Shown here piece by piece: positions 26,240 to 32,957 of a stretch of 64,000 nt of DNA. Position 1 is the stretch's first letter. Every line of letters starts with the position of its first letter. A program made the translations under genes and the position numbers. The notes under the pieces are model-generated. The model was given only the letters and a program-made list of their open reading frames with translations, was not told the DNA's origin and made no database searches. Location: contig JAXMCQ010000007.1 in the NCBI GenBank assembly GCA_046349315.1, positions 62,001 to 126,000 of the forward strand, in the 5' to 3' direction. The DNA is from JAEUMG01 sp046349315. Lineage in GTDB: Bacteria; Pseudomonadota; Alphaproteobacteria; Rhizobiales; Aestuariivirgaceae.

Positions 26240-26455
26240 TTAATCCTCGCGATCGGGCCCCTTCGTGACACCGAATTCGGAAGAGCGCTGGCCGGGCTCG
26301 GCGATCGTGAAGCCTTCCGCCGCCAATCCGCGCCGCAATAATTCGCGAATAGCAGATGCCCGGCTGGGCATCCTCGACGTGAACCGCCACGTCTCGACGG
26401 CGTCGAGCTCGTCGGGCGAGATCATGATTTGAAGCCTGATTTCCCGTTCCGCCAC
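26240..26455 (-). CDS. Ribbon-helix-helix domain protein
   Basis: A roughly 71-residue protein with a CopG/Arc-like fold. The strand EIRLQIMISPDELDAV is followed by helices AVETWRFTSRMPSRASAIRELLRRGL. This looks like a DNA-binding small regulator or antitoxin, but no toxin gene is adjacent. The GTG at 26455 is the preferred start (GGGGG ahead). A GTG at 26503 would add 16 residues. The C-terminal tail is acidic. Confidence 0.7.
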   Translation of the reverse strand: MAEREIRLQIMISPDELDAVETWRFTSRMPSRASAIRELLRRGLAAEGFTIAEPGQRSSEFGVTKGPDRED

Positions 26456-26651
26456 CGGGAGCCCCCATGGAACCGACTGAGTAACAGGGTACAAATGCGC
26501 CACTTACTCATAAGTTGCAATAGCCCGGGATGGTGTTCAGCACTGCAAGGCAGTGGATGATTGGCTTCCCGCCATGAGGGTCAAGTTAGCCGTTGCGGAA
26601 TTGAAGGATTCGTGGAGCGGCGTATCTCTGCTCCATGAACAGGAGGCCCGC

Positions 26652-26912
26652 ATGCATTATGATGTGAACCAGACAATCCGAAACGCGGTCTTCGAGCGAA
26701 TCCAGCGCGCCGAGGCGAATGGCCGGTATATCAATGTTTATGAGGCGGCCGAGGAGGTTCAGGCCAATTATCCGAACGAGAACGTGGCCTTGGAGGACAT
26801 CGTGGCCGCCTTCATCGAGTTGGCGACCGGCAAGGCGCTGGCGCTTGAATTGTCGCAACCGCGCGCGGAAGGCCGGATTCGATTGGATTTCATCGTCCTC
26901 GAGACGGCTTAG
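26652..26912 (+). CDS. Small soluble protein, unknown function
   Basis: An 86-residue mostly helical protein (MHYDVNQTIRNAVFERIQRAEANG at the start, split by a tyrosine-rich turn, then ALEDIVAAFIELA). AGGAGG is well placed before the ATG. A second small gene follows eight bases later on the same strand, so they are probably one operon. I do not recognise the family. Confidence 0.65.
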   Translation: MHYDVNQTIRNAVFERIQRAEANGRYINVYEAAEEVQANYPNENVALEDIVAAFIELATGKALALELSQPRAEGRIRLDFIVLETA

Positions 26913-26919
26913 GTGCGGC

Positions 26920-27111
26920 ATGGACGCTGAACAGCAACTTATGAATAAAATCGTCGCGCTGCTGTCCGGCGCGTTCATCTTTCGAAGGAACATCAGGCCG
27001 GACGACCTGGCCCGGGAGCTTGCCAAGAGCGTCGACCTGCCGGTCGAGGTGCTGGTGAAAAAGGTCGCCATGGTGGCGAAAGGCCTGGGTGTCGGCATAG
27101 CGCCGAAATAG
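26920..27111 (+). CDS. Small soluble protein, unknown function
   Basis: A 63-residue protein (MDAEQQLMNKIVALLSGAF at the start, ending GLGVGIAPK). It looks helical with basic residues and might be a small DNA- or protein-binding factor. Its ATG lies eight bases after the stop of the preceding small gene. No family recognised. Start support is moderate (GTGCGG ahead of the ATG). Confidence 0.6.
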   Translation: MDAEQQLMNKIVALLSGAFIFRRNIRPDDLARELAKSVDLPVEVLVKKVAMVAKGLGVGIAPK

Positions 27112-27338
27112 CGTTCGCCGACGCGCTCTGGCCATTCCGATTCTCCCGCTCAGCGAACTGGGCTTGCAAAATCACGCGGTTGACATTATGTAACCGTCCA
27201 CTATCGAGTTTCGGCCGGAATGAACTAGGCCCTTGGCGCTCCGCGTCGGACTAACGACCTTCTTCCAAATCTCGATCGGAAATGACGGCCGGCGCATTGG
27301 TGCCGGTCACTGACAACAGGAACTAGGAGAAGGGTCTG

Positions 27339-27548
27339 ATGGCTCAAGGTACAGTAAAGTGGTTTAACGACCAAAAAGGCTACGGCTTCATTCAGCCGGA
27401 CGATGGCAGCAAGGATGTGTTCGTTCACATCAGCGCCGTCGAACGCGCGGGACTGCGTAGCTTGAACGAAGGTCAGAAAGTGACTTTCGATCTCGTCGCT
27501 GACCGCCGCACCGGCAAGTCTTCGGCAGACAATCTGCGCGCCGGCTAA
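27339..27548 (+). CDS. Cold-shock domain protein
   Basis: A 69-residue single cold-shock domain (OB fold) that binds single-stranded RNA/DNA as an RNA chaperone. RNP1 reads KGYGFIQPD and RNP2 reads VFVHISAVE. GGAGAAGGG stands before the ATG. An untranslated leader of well over 100 bases probably precedes it, since the gap to the previous gene is 227 bases; such leaders fold to control cold induction in this family. Two GC-rich stem-loops follow the gene. Which csp paralogue this is cannot be decided. Confidence 0.95.
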   Translation: MAQGTVKWFNDQKGYGFIQPDDGSKDVFVHISAVERAGLRSLNEGQKVTFDLVADRRTGKSSADNLRAG

Positions 27549-27563
27549 TCGGCGCGGCATTTT
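27537..27563 (+). terminator. Stem-loop at the end of the cold-shock gene
   Basis: CGCGCCG pairs with CGGCGCG around GCTAAT, followed by GCATTTT. The stem includes the last codons and the stop codon of the cold-shock gene, so it may be an intrinsic terminator. A second, longer stem-loop follows about 45 bases on. Confidence 0.55.
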
Positions 27564-27608
27564 AGGATACACGATCCCTGACCACGGATGTACTGGCAGG
27601 GGTGTTAC

Positions 27609-27633
27609 GCGCGTCCGGCGCATCCGGGCGCGC
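27609..27633 (+). terminator. Second stem-loop after the cold-shock gene
   Basis: GCGCGTCCGG pairs with CCGGGCGCGC through a five-base loop with one G-U pair. CTTTTT follows about seven bases later. It could be the main terminator of the cold-shock transcript, backing up the stem-loop at 27537. Confidence 0.5.
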
Positions 27634-27697
27634 GGTTATCCTTTTTCGTCGACACGCGGCTCCGTCGGCTTCCCGCAATGCGTGAGAAGGAGATTTC

Positions 27698-27928
27698 GTG
27701 CCCGATAACGCCAAGACTTCGACGAACACGCGCCAGCAGCGCGAACACCGCCACGACCTTTTGACGACGACGGTGCGCGGCATCGTCGAGCAGGAGAAGG
27801 TCGCACGCGATGCCAAGACGGCAAAGCTGCGGGCATTGCGCCTGGCACGCGAAGCCGCAGAACCGCCGAAGGCGGAACCCGTGGCGAAGCGTTCAAAGAA
27901 AACCGCTAAGACCGATCCGGTGACTTGA
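27698..27928 (+). CDS. Small lysine- and arginine-rich protein, unknown function
   Basis: A 76-residue basic, helical, probably partly disordered protein (REHRHDLLTTTVRGIVEQEK in the middle; a KRSKKTAKTD-type C-terminus). GTG start with AGAAGGAG at good distance. It lies between a cold-shock gene and rpsU, both RNA-related, and its charge would suit nucleic-acid binding, but no family is recognised. Confidence 0.6.
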   Translation: MPDNAKTSTNTRQQREHRHDLLTTTVRGIVEQEKVARDAKTAKLRALRLAREAAEPPKAEPVAKRSKKTAKTDPVT

Positions 27929-27974
27929 ACATCCGGTTGACTTAATCGCTGATGCAGGAAAACAACGGTTCCAT

Positions 27975-28238
27975 ATGCAAGTCATCGTTAGAGACAATAA
28001 CGTCGATCAAGCGCTTCGCGTCCTGAAGAAGAAGATGCAGCGCGAAGGCATTTTCCGCGAAATCAAACTGCGCGGCGCCTATGAGAAACCCTCCGAGCGC
28101 AAGGCTCGCGAAAAAGCCGAGGCGATTCGCCGGGCGCGCAAACTGGCGCGCAAGAAGGCCCAGCGTGAAGGGCTGATTCCGATGCCTAAGCCCAAGCCGC
28201 GGCCTGAGGGGCCGAATAACAGACCGCGTCCTGTTTAG
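27975..28238 (+). CDS. rpsU: 30S ribosomal protein S21
   Basis: An 87-residue S21. The family core is clear: MQVIVRDNNVDQALRVLKKK, then REIKLRGAYEKPSERKAREK. The tail is Arg/Lys/Pro-rich (IPMPKPKPRPEG) and longer than in E. coli, as is usual in alphaproteobacteria. S21 helps the 30S subunit select mRNA. It stands alone here, without dnaG or gatB neighbours, downstream of a cold-shock gene, a frequent pairing in rhizobia. Confidence 0.96.
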   Translation: MQVIVRDNNVDQALRVLKKKMQREGIFREIKLRGAYEKPSERKAREKAEAIRRARKLARKKAQREGLIPMPKPKPRPEGPNNRPRPV

Positions 28239-28293
28239 CCCCGCATCCGTCGCGAGGTGGGCCACATTTGATGGGGCCGCTAATCTGCCGGCG

Positions 28294-28512
28294 TTAGACT
28301 AGCTTCAGCTCCCTGAGCAGGACGTGCAGGGCATCTCGTCCGTCCCGATGGGCTTTGACGATTGTCGCAAAATCATACTCCGACCTGCGAATGGGGGTCT
28401 TTCTTCCGGCGCGATAAATCTCCCATCGCCACTTTCCAGCAAGCCGGACATGGCATTTGACGACGACCGAATAGTCGTGTTGCTCAAAGCCACCGTTCCC
28501 GATCATGCTCAT
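28294..28512 (-). CDS. Small protein coupled to the upstream unknown gene
   Basis: A 72-residue soluble protein (start MSMIGNGGFEQHDYSVVVKC; a beta-rich first half with VKCHVRLAGKWRWEIYRAG, then a helix DALHVLLRELKLV). Its ATG overlaps the stop of the preceding gene by four bases (ATGA), so it is translated with that gene. The family is not recognised. The DNA of both looks AT-richer than the surrounding ribosomal and fasciclin genes. Confidence 0.6.
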   Translation of the reverse strand: MSMIGNGGFEQHDYSVVVKCHVRLAGKWRWEIYRAGRKTPIRRSEYDFATIVKAHRDGRDALHVLLRELKLV

Positions 28513-28856
28513 TGAATCTTCTGAGTTTCGCGGCGTGTTGCCCAAGGGCCGCGCTCAAGCACTTGCCGACCGAGCGCCGAGAGTCGGTAGCCTGTAGGCC
28601 CGTACTCCGAATCAAAGCCGAGCGCCGTAGGACCTGACTCCGCCAACCCGAACTTGATAAGCTGCCCCAATACTTCCGAGTCGATCCGCACCTGCTTGGC
28701 GAGCGGTACAAATTCTTCGGTTGTGCTTCTAAAAGCTCTCAGCGCGCGCCACTGGCTCAAGCCCAACGAAGTATCCCGGAGGAACGACTGTTTTGTGTTC
28801 AATTGGTTTGCACGGGTCGCATGGGCCACCGTGCGCCCGAAGGTCGTGACAAGCAA
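28509..28856 (-). CDS. Putative winged-helix protein, first gene of a coupled pair
   Basis: A roughly 115-residue protein whose second half resembles a winged-helix regulator: LGQLIKFGLAESGP, a turn, then TGYRLSALGRQVLERG, the typical end of a MarR/PadR-like domain. The N-terminal helix region (SQWRALRAFRSTTEEFVPLA) would form the first helices. The true start is unclear; I give the TTG at 28856, but a GTG at about residue 10 is also possible. It shares a four-base stop/start overlap with the downstream small gene. A DNA-binding role is inferred only. Confidence 0.55.
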   Translation of the reverse strand: MLVTTFGRTVAHATRANQLNTKQSFLRDTSLGLSQWRALRAFRSTTEEFVPLAKQVRIDSEVLGQLIKFGLAESGPTALGFDSEYGPTGYRLSALGRQVLERGPWATRRETQKIQ

Positions 28857-28942
28857 GCTTATTCGGCGGTGGGAATCGGTTCGGTCTCAAGGCCCGCATC
28901 CAAGCAGTTTCGCCTGTATGTCAGACAGCGGCGACGCAGGCC

Positions 28943-28974
28943 GCGCGTCCCCGTGACCGGTCACGAGGACGCGC
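28943..28974 (-). terminator. Long GC-rich hairpin downstream of the fasciclin gene
   Basis: GCGCGTCC and GGACGCGC form an outer stem around CGTGACCGGTCACG, itself a perfect palindrome, giving a hairpin of about 32 bases. It begins 12 bases after the end of the fasciclin gene, reading leftward. No T-run follows it in that direction, so it is a terminator-like structure rather than a classical intrinsic terminator. Confidence 0.5.
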
Positions 28975-28985
28975 GTGGCGACAGC

Positions 28986-29543
28986 TTACATCTTGGGCAG
29001 CAGTACCGCGTCGATCACGTGGATCACGCCGTTTGACTGCTCGACATCGGCGATCGTGACGGTTGCCACGGTCCCGTTCTCGTCTTTCAGCATGATCATG
29101 CCGTCCTTGTAAGACGCAACGAGATTGCAGCCGCCGAGCGTCGGAATCGTATGCATGCCGCCATCGTCGTCGACCATCTTCATCACGTCCTTCGAGAACG
29201 CCTTGGCCCCCACCACATGGCAGGTGAGGATCTTGGTGAGCTTGTCCTTGTTCTCGGGCTTCACCAGCATTTCGACCGTGCCGGGCGGCAATTTGGCGAA
29301 AGCTTCATTGGTCGGCGCGAAGACGGTGAAGGGACCGGCGCCTTGCAAGGTCTCGACAAGGCCTGCCGCCTTGACCGCTGCAACCAGCGTCGTGTGATCC
29401 TTGGAATTCATCGCGTTTTCGACGATGGTCTTGTTGGGATACATCGCTGCGCCGCCGACCATGGGGTTGTCGGCATAGGCGATCGCTCCGCCGAGCATGA
29501 GCGCTGCGAGCGTGATGGCGGCGGGAAGGCTGCGTTTCATCAT
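28986..29543 (-). CDS. Secreted fasciclin-domain protein
   Basis: A 185-residue exported protein with one FAS1 domain. Signal peptide residues 1-24 (MMKRSLPAAITLAALML, cleavage near AYA-DN). FAS1 motifs are clear: FTVFAPTNEAFAKLPPGTVE (box 1) and VTIADVEQSNGVIHVIDAVLLP (box 2). Such proteins act in adhesion or surface display. CAAGGAGACAGG supports the start at 29543. It lies 107 bases downstream of an anti-sigma gene, on the same strand, and may be a target of the ECF sigma factor. Confidence 0.93.
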   Translation of the reverse strand: MMKRSLPAAITLAALMLGGAIAYADNPMVGGAAMYPNKTIVENAMNSKDHTTLVAAVKAAGLVETLQGAGPFTVFAPTNEAFAKLPPGTVEMLVKPENKDKLTKILTCHVVGAKAFSKDVMKMVDDDGGMHTIPTLGGCNLVASYKDGMIMLKDENGTVATVTIADVEQSNGVIHVIDAVLLPKM

Positions 29544-29649
29544 GTCCTGTCTCCTTGGGGACTGCATGGATCCTTGGTTCGATCGAACCAGGTGAGCGCA
29601 GCTACGAGGGGGAGGAGCGGAGAGTTTCAGGCGCCGGAAGATTTTTTCG

Positions 29650-30345
29650 TCAGATGGTCTTGAGTTCGCCCACTGCAAGGACAGACCCAGTCGGTTGCCC
29701 GGTTGGCGAGCCGCCTTTCGGCTCGTCGCTGATCGCGAGAGTGGCGCCCGCCTGGATTTGTTGGCGGAGCGCATCGCTGAGCGAAACCTTGATCGTCTCG
29801 CCCGACGGGATGACGCCCATGGAAACGGGCGCCTTGTCCTTGTTGATCACCCACAGCTCGAAATCGCGGTCACCCTGCTGCGCAGTTCCGAGCCGCGAGA
29901 GGGCGACTGAAGCGGTCTTTGGTTCGTAGACCGCGAGGTATCTGACACTGCTGCCATCGGCCGAGAGCAGGGCAACGAGCTGCGGTGCTTCCGGAATGAA
30001 AGCCGAGCGAAGCACCGGGATTGCGATAAGCAGGAGAATAGCTGCAAGCGCACCGGCGATCGTCCGCCAGACCGTCAGGTTCTGCCAGAATGCTGGCCGC
30101 GTTTGCGCCCCATCATCGAACAAGCGCCGGTCGAGCGAAGCTTTGACGGCGGCTGGCGGTGATGCCTCCGCATAGCGCTCCGCTATCGGCGCAAGCCAGG
30201 CTTCCCAGGCTTCGACGAGTTGCGCGAAGCCTCTGTCCTTCGCGATACGATCGGAGACGGCTTGCCGCTCATCCTCCGGCAGAACGCCCAGGACATATTC
30301 CGCGGCCAGCGCGTCGTCGCCTGTCAATTCGTCGGGGGCCGTCAT
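29650..30345 (-). CDS. RskA-family anti-sigma factor
   Basis: A 231-residue membrane protein. The N-terminal cytoplasmic part (LAAEYVLGVLPEDERQAV, about residues 10-40) matches anti-sigma zinc-less regions of the RskA type. One membrane helix lies at about residues 95-113 (TIAGALAAILLLIAIPV). The periplasmic C-terminal RskA domain follows, with YLAVYEPKTASVALSRLG and DFELWVINKDKAPVSMG. It should hold the adjacent ECF sigma factor inactive until its periplasmic part is cleaved. The ATG overlaps the sigma stop by four bases (ATGA), so the pair is translationally coupled. Confidence 0.92.
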   Translation of the reverse strand: MTAPDELTGDDALAAEYVLGVLPEDERQAVSDRIAKDRGFAQLVEAWEAWLAPIAERYAEASPPAAVKASLDRRLFDDGAQTRPAFWQNLTVWRTIAGALAAILLLIAIPVLRSAFIPEAPQLVALLSADGSSVRYLAVYEPKTASVALSRLGTAQQGDRDFELWVINKDKAPVSMGVIPSGETIKVSLSDALRQQIQAGATLAISDEPKGGSPTGQPTGSVLAVGELKTI

Positions 30346-30920
30346 CGTCGCAGGCAATCCTTCAGTTTCATGAGACTGCGGCGCAACCAGGTTCTCATGG
30401 TGTTTAATGGCACGGCATGGCGCTGTGCCAGCTCCGCATAGCTCAAGCCGTCCAGATAGGCACCGCGCACCGCCGCGGCGCGATCCGGTTCAAGTTCGCC
30501 GAGGCAGCCGTCGATCTTCTGCTTCTGGCCCGTCGCAATGGCCAGTGATTCCGGATCGGCCTGCCGCTCGTCGGGAACATTGATGGCCTCATCAAGCTCC
30601 GCGGTGCGCGGCCTGCCTTTGCGGATTCGGTCGATCGCCTGATGCCGCGCCACCGCCACCAGCCAGGTGATCGGACTCAGCTCGGAAACGGCATAGCTGT
30701 CGGCCTTCCTCCAAATCTTGATGAAGACGTCCTGCAGCGCGTCTTCGGCTTCGCTCCTGTCGTTCAAGATACGCAGGCACACGCCGTAGAGTTTCGCAGC
30801 GGTGCGGGCATAGAGCTGGTCGAAGGCGGCGCGGTCCTTGAGCGCGGTGCGCTGGATGAGGCGGCTGACGTCATCGCCGGCGGATGACCGCTGGCGCTCT
30901 CCGACGTCAGAACCCTCCAT
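30342..30920 (-). CDS. ECF RNA polymerase sigma factor (SigK-like)
   Basis: A 192-residue extracytoplasmic-function sigma factor with region 2 (AFDQLYARTAAKLYGVCLRIL and then EDALQDVFIKIWRKADSY) and region 4 (LDGLSYAELAQRHAVPLNTMRTWLRRSL). It lacks regions 1 and 3, as expected for ECF factors. It is coupled to an RskA-type anti-sigma factor and followed by a fasciclin gene. The same trio (SigK, RskA, fasciclin-type MPT70/83) is known from mycobacteria. Autoregulation is likely but not visible as a clear promoter motif. Confidence 0.93.
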   Translation of the reverse strand: MEGSDVGERQRSSAGDDVSRLIQRTALKDRAAFDQLYARTAAKLYGVCLRILNDRSEAEDALQDVFIKIWRKADSYAVSELSPITWLVAVARHQAIDRIRKGRPRTAELDEAINVPDERQADPESLAIATGQKQKIDGCLGELEPDRAAAVRGAYLDGLSYAELAQRHAVPLNTMRTWLRRSLMKLKDCLRR

Positions 30921-31222
30921 CAGGAGCTTCCCTCACTGGTTGCCGGACTCCCCTTACCACCATCCAGGCCTGCATGACAGCCAGCGGAGCAAGCCTCGAA
31001 CGGGCAGGGAACATCCCAGATCCAGGATGCCCCTGGAAGCCACGAGGACGGCCGTAGAGAGGCATGGAGGGATTGGCTGGTACCTCGGTAGCCAAGAGAA
31101 CAAAAAGTGAAAACTGAACCGGTTAGGAGGGGGTTAGCGTCGATTTCTATCTTTGCGTGCAAAGAAATACAATCATAGATAGTCGGCCTTGATCTCTCCA
31201 CCTCCCGGCGCAACTATACTCC
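30921..31222. other. 302-base intergenic region, no gene
   Basis: This gap between the ECF sigma gene and the divergent pirin gene must contain both promoters. I see no convincing open frame or strong hairpin. The AT-richer stretch near 31080-31200 is the most promoter-like part. Confidence 0.5.
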
Positions 31223-32140
31223 ATGAGCTGGCTCCCCTCCCAAGACCCGATCATGGGCGACAAGCAATCCTGTGACGCGCTGGACCTTGTCATCGTCCCG
31301 CGCGCCCGCGATCTGGGCGGCTTCGAAGTGCGCCGCGCACTCCCACATGCCGAGCGCCAGATGGTCGGGCCGTTCATCTTCTTCGACCAGTTCGGCCCCG
31401 TGCAGTTCATCGCCGGGCAGGGCATGGATGTCCGCCCGCATCCGCATATCGGGCTCGCCACCGTCACCTATCTCTTCGACGGCCGTATCATGCATAGGGA
31501 CAGCGAGGGCAATGCGCTGGAGATTACCCCCGGCGCCATGAACCTGATGACCGCCGGGCGCGGCATCGCCCATTCCGAGCGCACGCCCGCAACCGCGCGC
31601 CAGACCGGCCAGGGCATGTATGGCATCCAGAGCTGGATCGCGCTTCCCGCCGCGCATGAAGAGACCGATCCGTCATTCCAGCATTTTGACTCGGCCAGCC
31701 TTCCCGTTGTCGAAACGCCCGGCATCTGGGCAAGGGTCATCGCCGGCCACGCCTTCGGCAAATCCTCGCCGGTCGGCATGCTCTCCGACTGGCTTTATGC
31801 CGAGGTCGTATTGGAGGAGGGCGCATCCGCTCCGCTCGATCCCGATCATGACGAGCGCGCGATCTATGTCGTCGATGGCGAAGTCGAAATCTCGGGCCAG
31901 AGCTTCGAAGGTCCGCGCCTCCTCGTCTTCCGGCCCGGCGATCGCATCACGGTGAAGGCAAAGCGCCGCTCACGCCTGATGTTCTTGGGCGGCACGGCGA
32001 TGGAAGGCCCGCGCTATATCTGGTGGAACTTTGTCTCCTCGCGCATAGAGCGCATCGAGGAGGCGAAGGAAGCCTGGAAGACCGGCCGCTTTAAGCCGGT
32101 CCCCGGCGAGAGCGAGTTCATCCCATTGCCGAAAGGCTAG
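31223..32140 (+). CDS. Pirin-family protein
   Basis: A 305-residue two-cupin pirin. The metal-binding residues lie in RPHPHIGLATVTYLFDG and in RGIAHSER, as in quercetinase-type pirins such as E. coli YhhW. The N-terminus MSWLPSQDPIMGD is typical of the alphaproteobacterial branch, which supports this start although the ribosome site is weak. Members show quercetin dioxygenase activity in vitro; the natural role is mostly unknown. Its stop overlaps the convergent GST gene by four bases. Confidence 0.92.
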   Translation: MSWLPSQDPIMGDKQSCDALDLVIVPRARDLGGFEVRRALPHAERQMVGPFIFFDQFGPVQFIAGQGMDVRPHPHIGLATVTYLFDGRIMHRDSEGNALEITPGAMNLMTAGRGIAHSERTPATARQTGQGMYGIQSWIALPAAHEETDPSFQHFDSASLPVVETPGIWARVIAGHAFGKSSPVGMLSDWLYAEVVLEEGASAPLDPDHDERAIYVVDGEVEISGQSFEGPRLLVFRPGDRITVKAKRRSRLMFLGGTAMEGPRYIWWNFVSSRIERIEEAKEAWKTGRFKPVPGESEFIPLPKG

Positions 32141-32787
32141 GCAGGCTTGCTGGTGTTGAGCGCCAGTTGCGCGGCGTAGGCTCGCTGATAGGCGGGCCGC
32201 GCTTCTCCCCGCGCGACATAGGCGGCGAGGTTCGGGAACTCACTCAGGATACCGGACGGTCTCAGCCTGAGCAGGACCGACACCATCAGCAGGTCGCCCG
32301 CGCTGAATGCGCCATCGAGCCAGTCGGCATCGCCAAGCCGAACCGAGAGTTGCTTGAGCCGGGCGCGGACGCGATCCGCAACCAATGGCAACCGTTCCTT
32401 GCTCCATGGCTTGTCGCTCTCCAAAAGCCTGGCGTTCGCAAACTCGAGAATAGGCGGCTCGACCGTGTTGGTCGCGGCAAACATCCATGTGATCGCGCGC
32501 GCCCGCGCATGTGCCTCGTCCGGCAGCAGGCCTGGATGGCGCTCGGCAATATGGAAGACGATCGAACCGGTTTCGAACAAGGCGAGCTTGCCTTCCTCAT
32601 AGGTCGGAATCTGGCCGAAAGGATTGAGCGCCAGATGTGCGGGCTCCTTCAGGGCGCGAAACGAAACGGGACGAACCTCGTAAGGCTGGCCCACTTCTTC
32701 AAGCGCCCAGCGGACGCGGGTGTCGCGCGCCAATCCCTTGCCGCCATCGGGGGAATGTTCAAAGGCCGTAATGGTGATGGTCATCAT
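32137..32787 (-). CDS. Glutathione S-transferase family protein (first copy)
   Basis: A 216-residue two-domain GST. The N-terminal thioredoxin fold reads RWALEEVGQPYEVRPV, with NPFGQIPTYEEG and the glutathione-binding ESGSI-like FETGSIVFHIAERH. The helical C-terminal domain follows, ending near YQRAYAAQLALN. GGAG precedes the ATG. It converges on the pirin gene. The substrate is unknown. Confidence 0.92.
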   Translation of the reverse strand: MMTITITAFEHSPDGGKGLARDTRVRWALEEVGQPYEVRPVSFRALKEPAHLALNPFGQIPTYEEGKLALFETGSIVFHIAERHPGLLPDEAHARARAITWMFAATNTVEPPILEFANARLLESDKPWSKERLPLVADRVRARLKQLSVRLGDADWLDGAFSAGDLLMVSVLLRLRPSGILSEFPNLAAYVARGEARPAYQRAYAAQLALNTSKPA

Positions 32788-32957
32788 GCGGCTCCTTCGT
32801 GAGATTTCATCGGCCGCGGCGCCGGCTCATTGTCAAGGCAAACGTGTCGACAATGAAAATGATCCCGCGTTTGCCTGTGAAGCCGTCGTCCACTTAGTAT
32901 CGGGAACGTGCTGACTCTAGAAGATTCGAGTTCTGAACGAAGGCCCGAGCGCAAACC

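Noticed and set aside
26240..26455. Ribbon-helix-helix gene as antitoxin of the neighbouring 171-residue protein
   Set aside because: The genes are not overlapping or coupled, and the neighbour has no toxin-like motifs.
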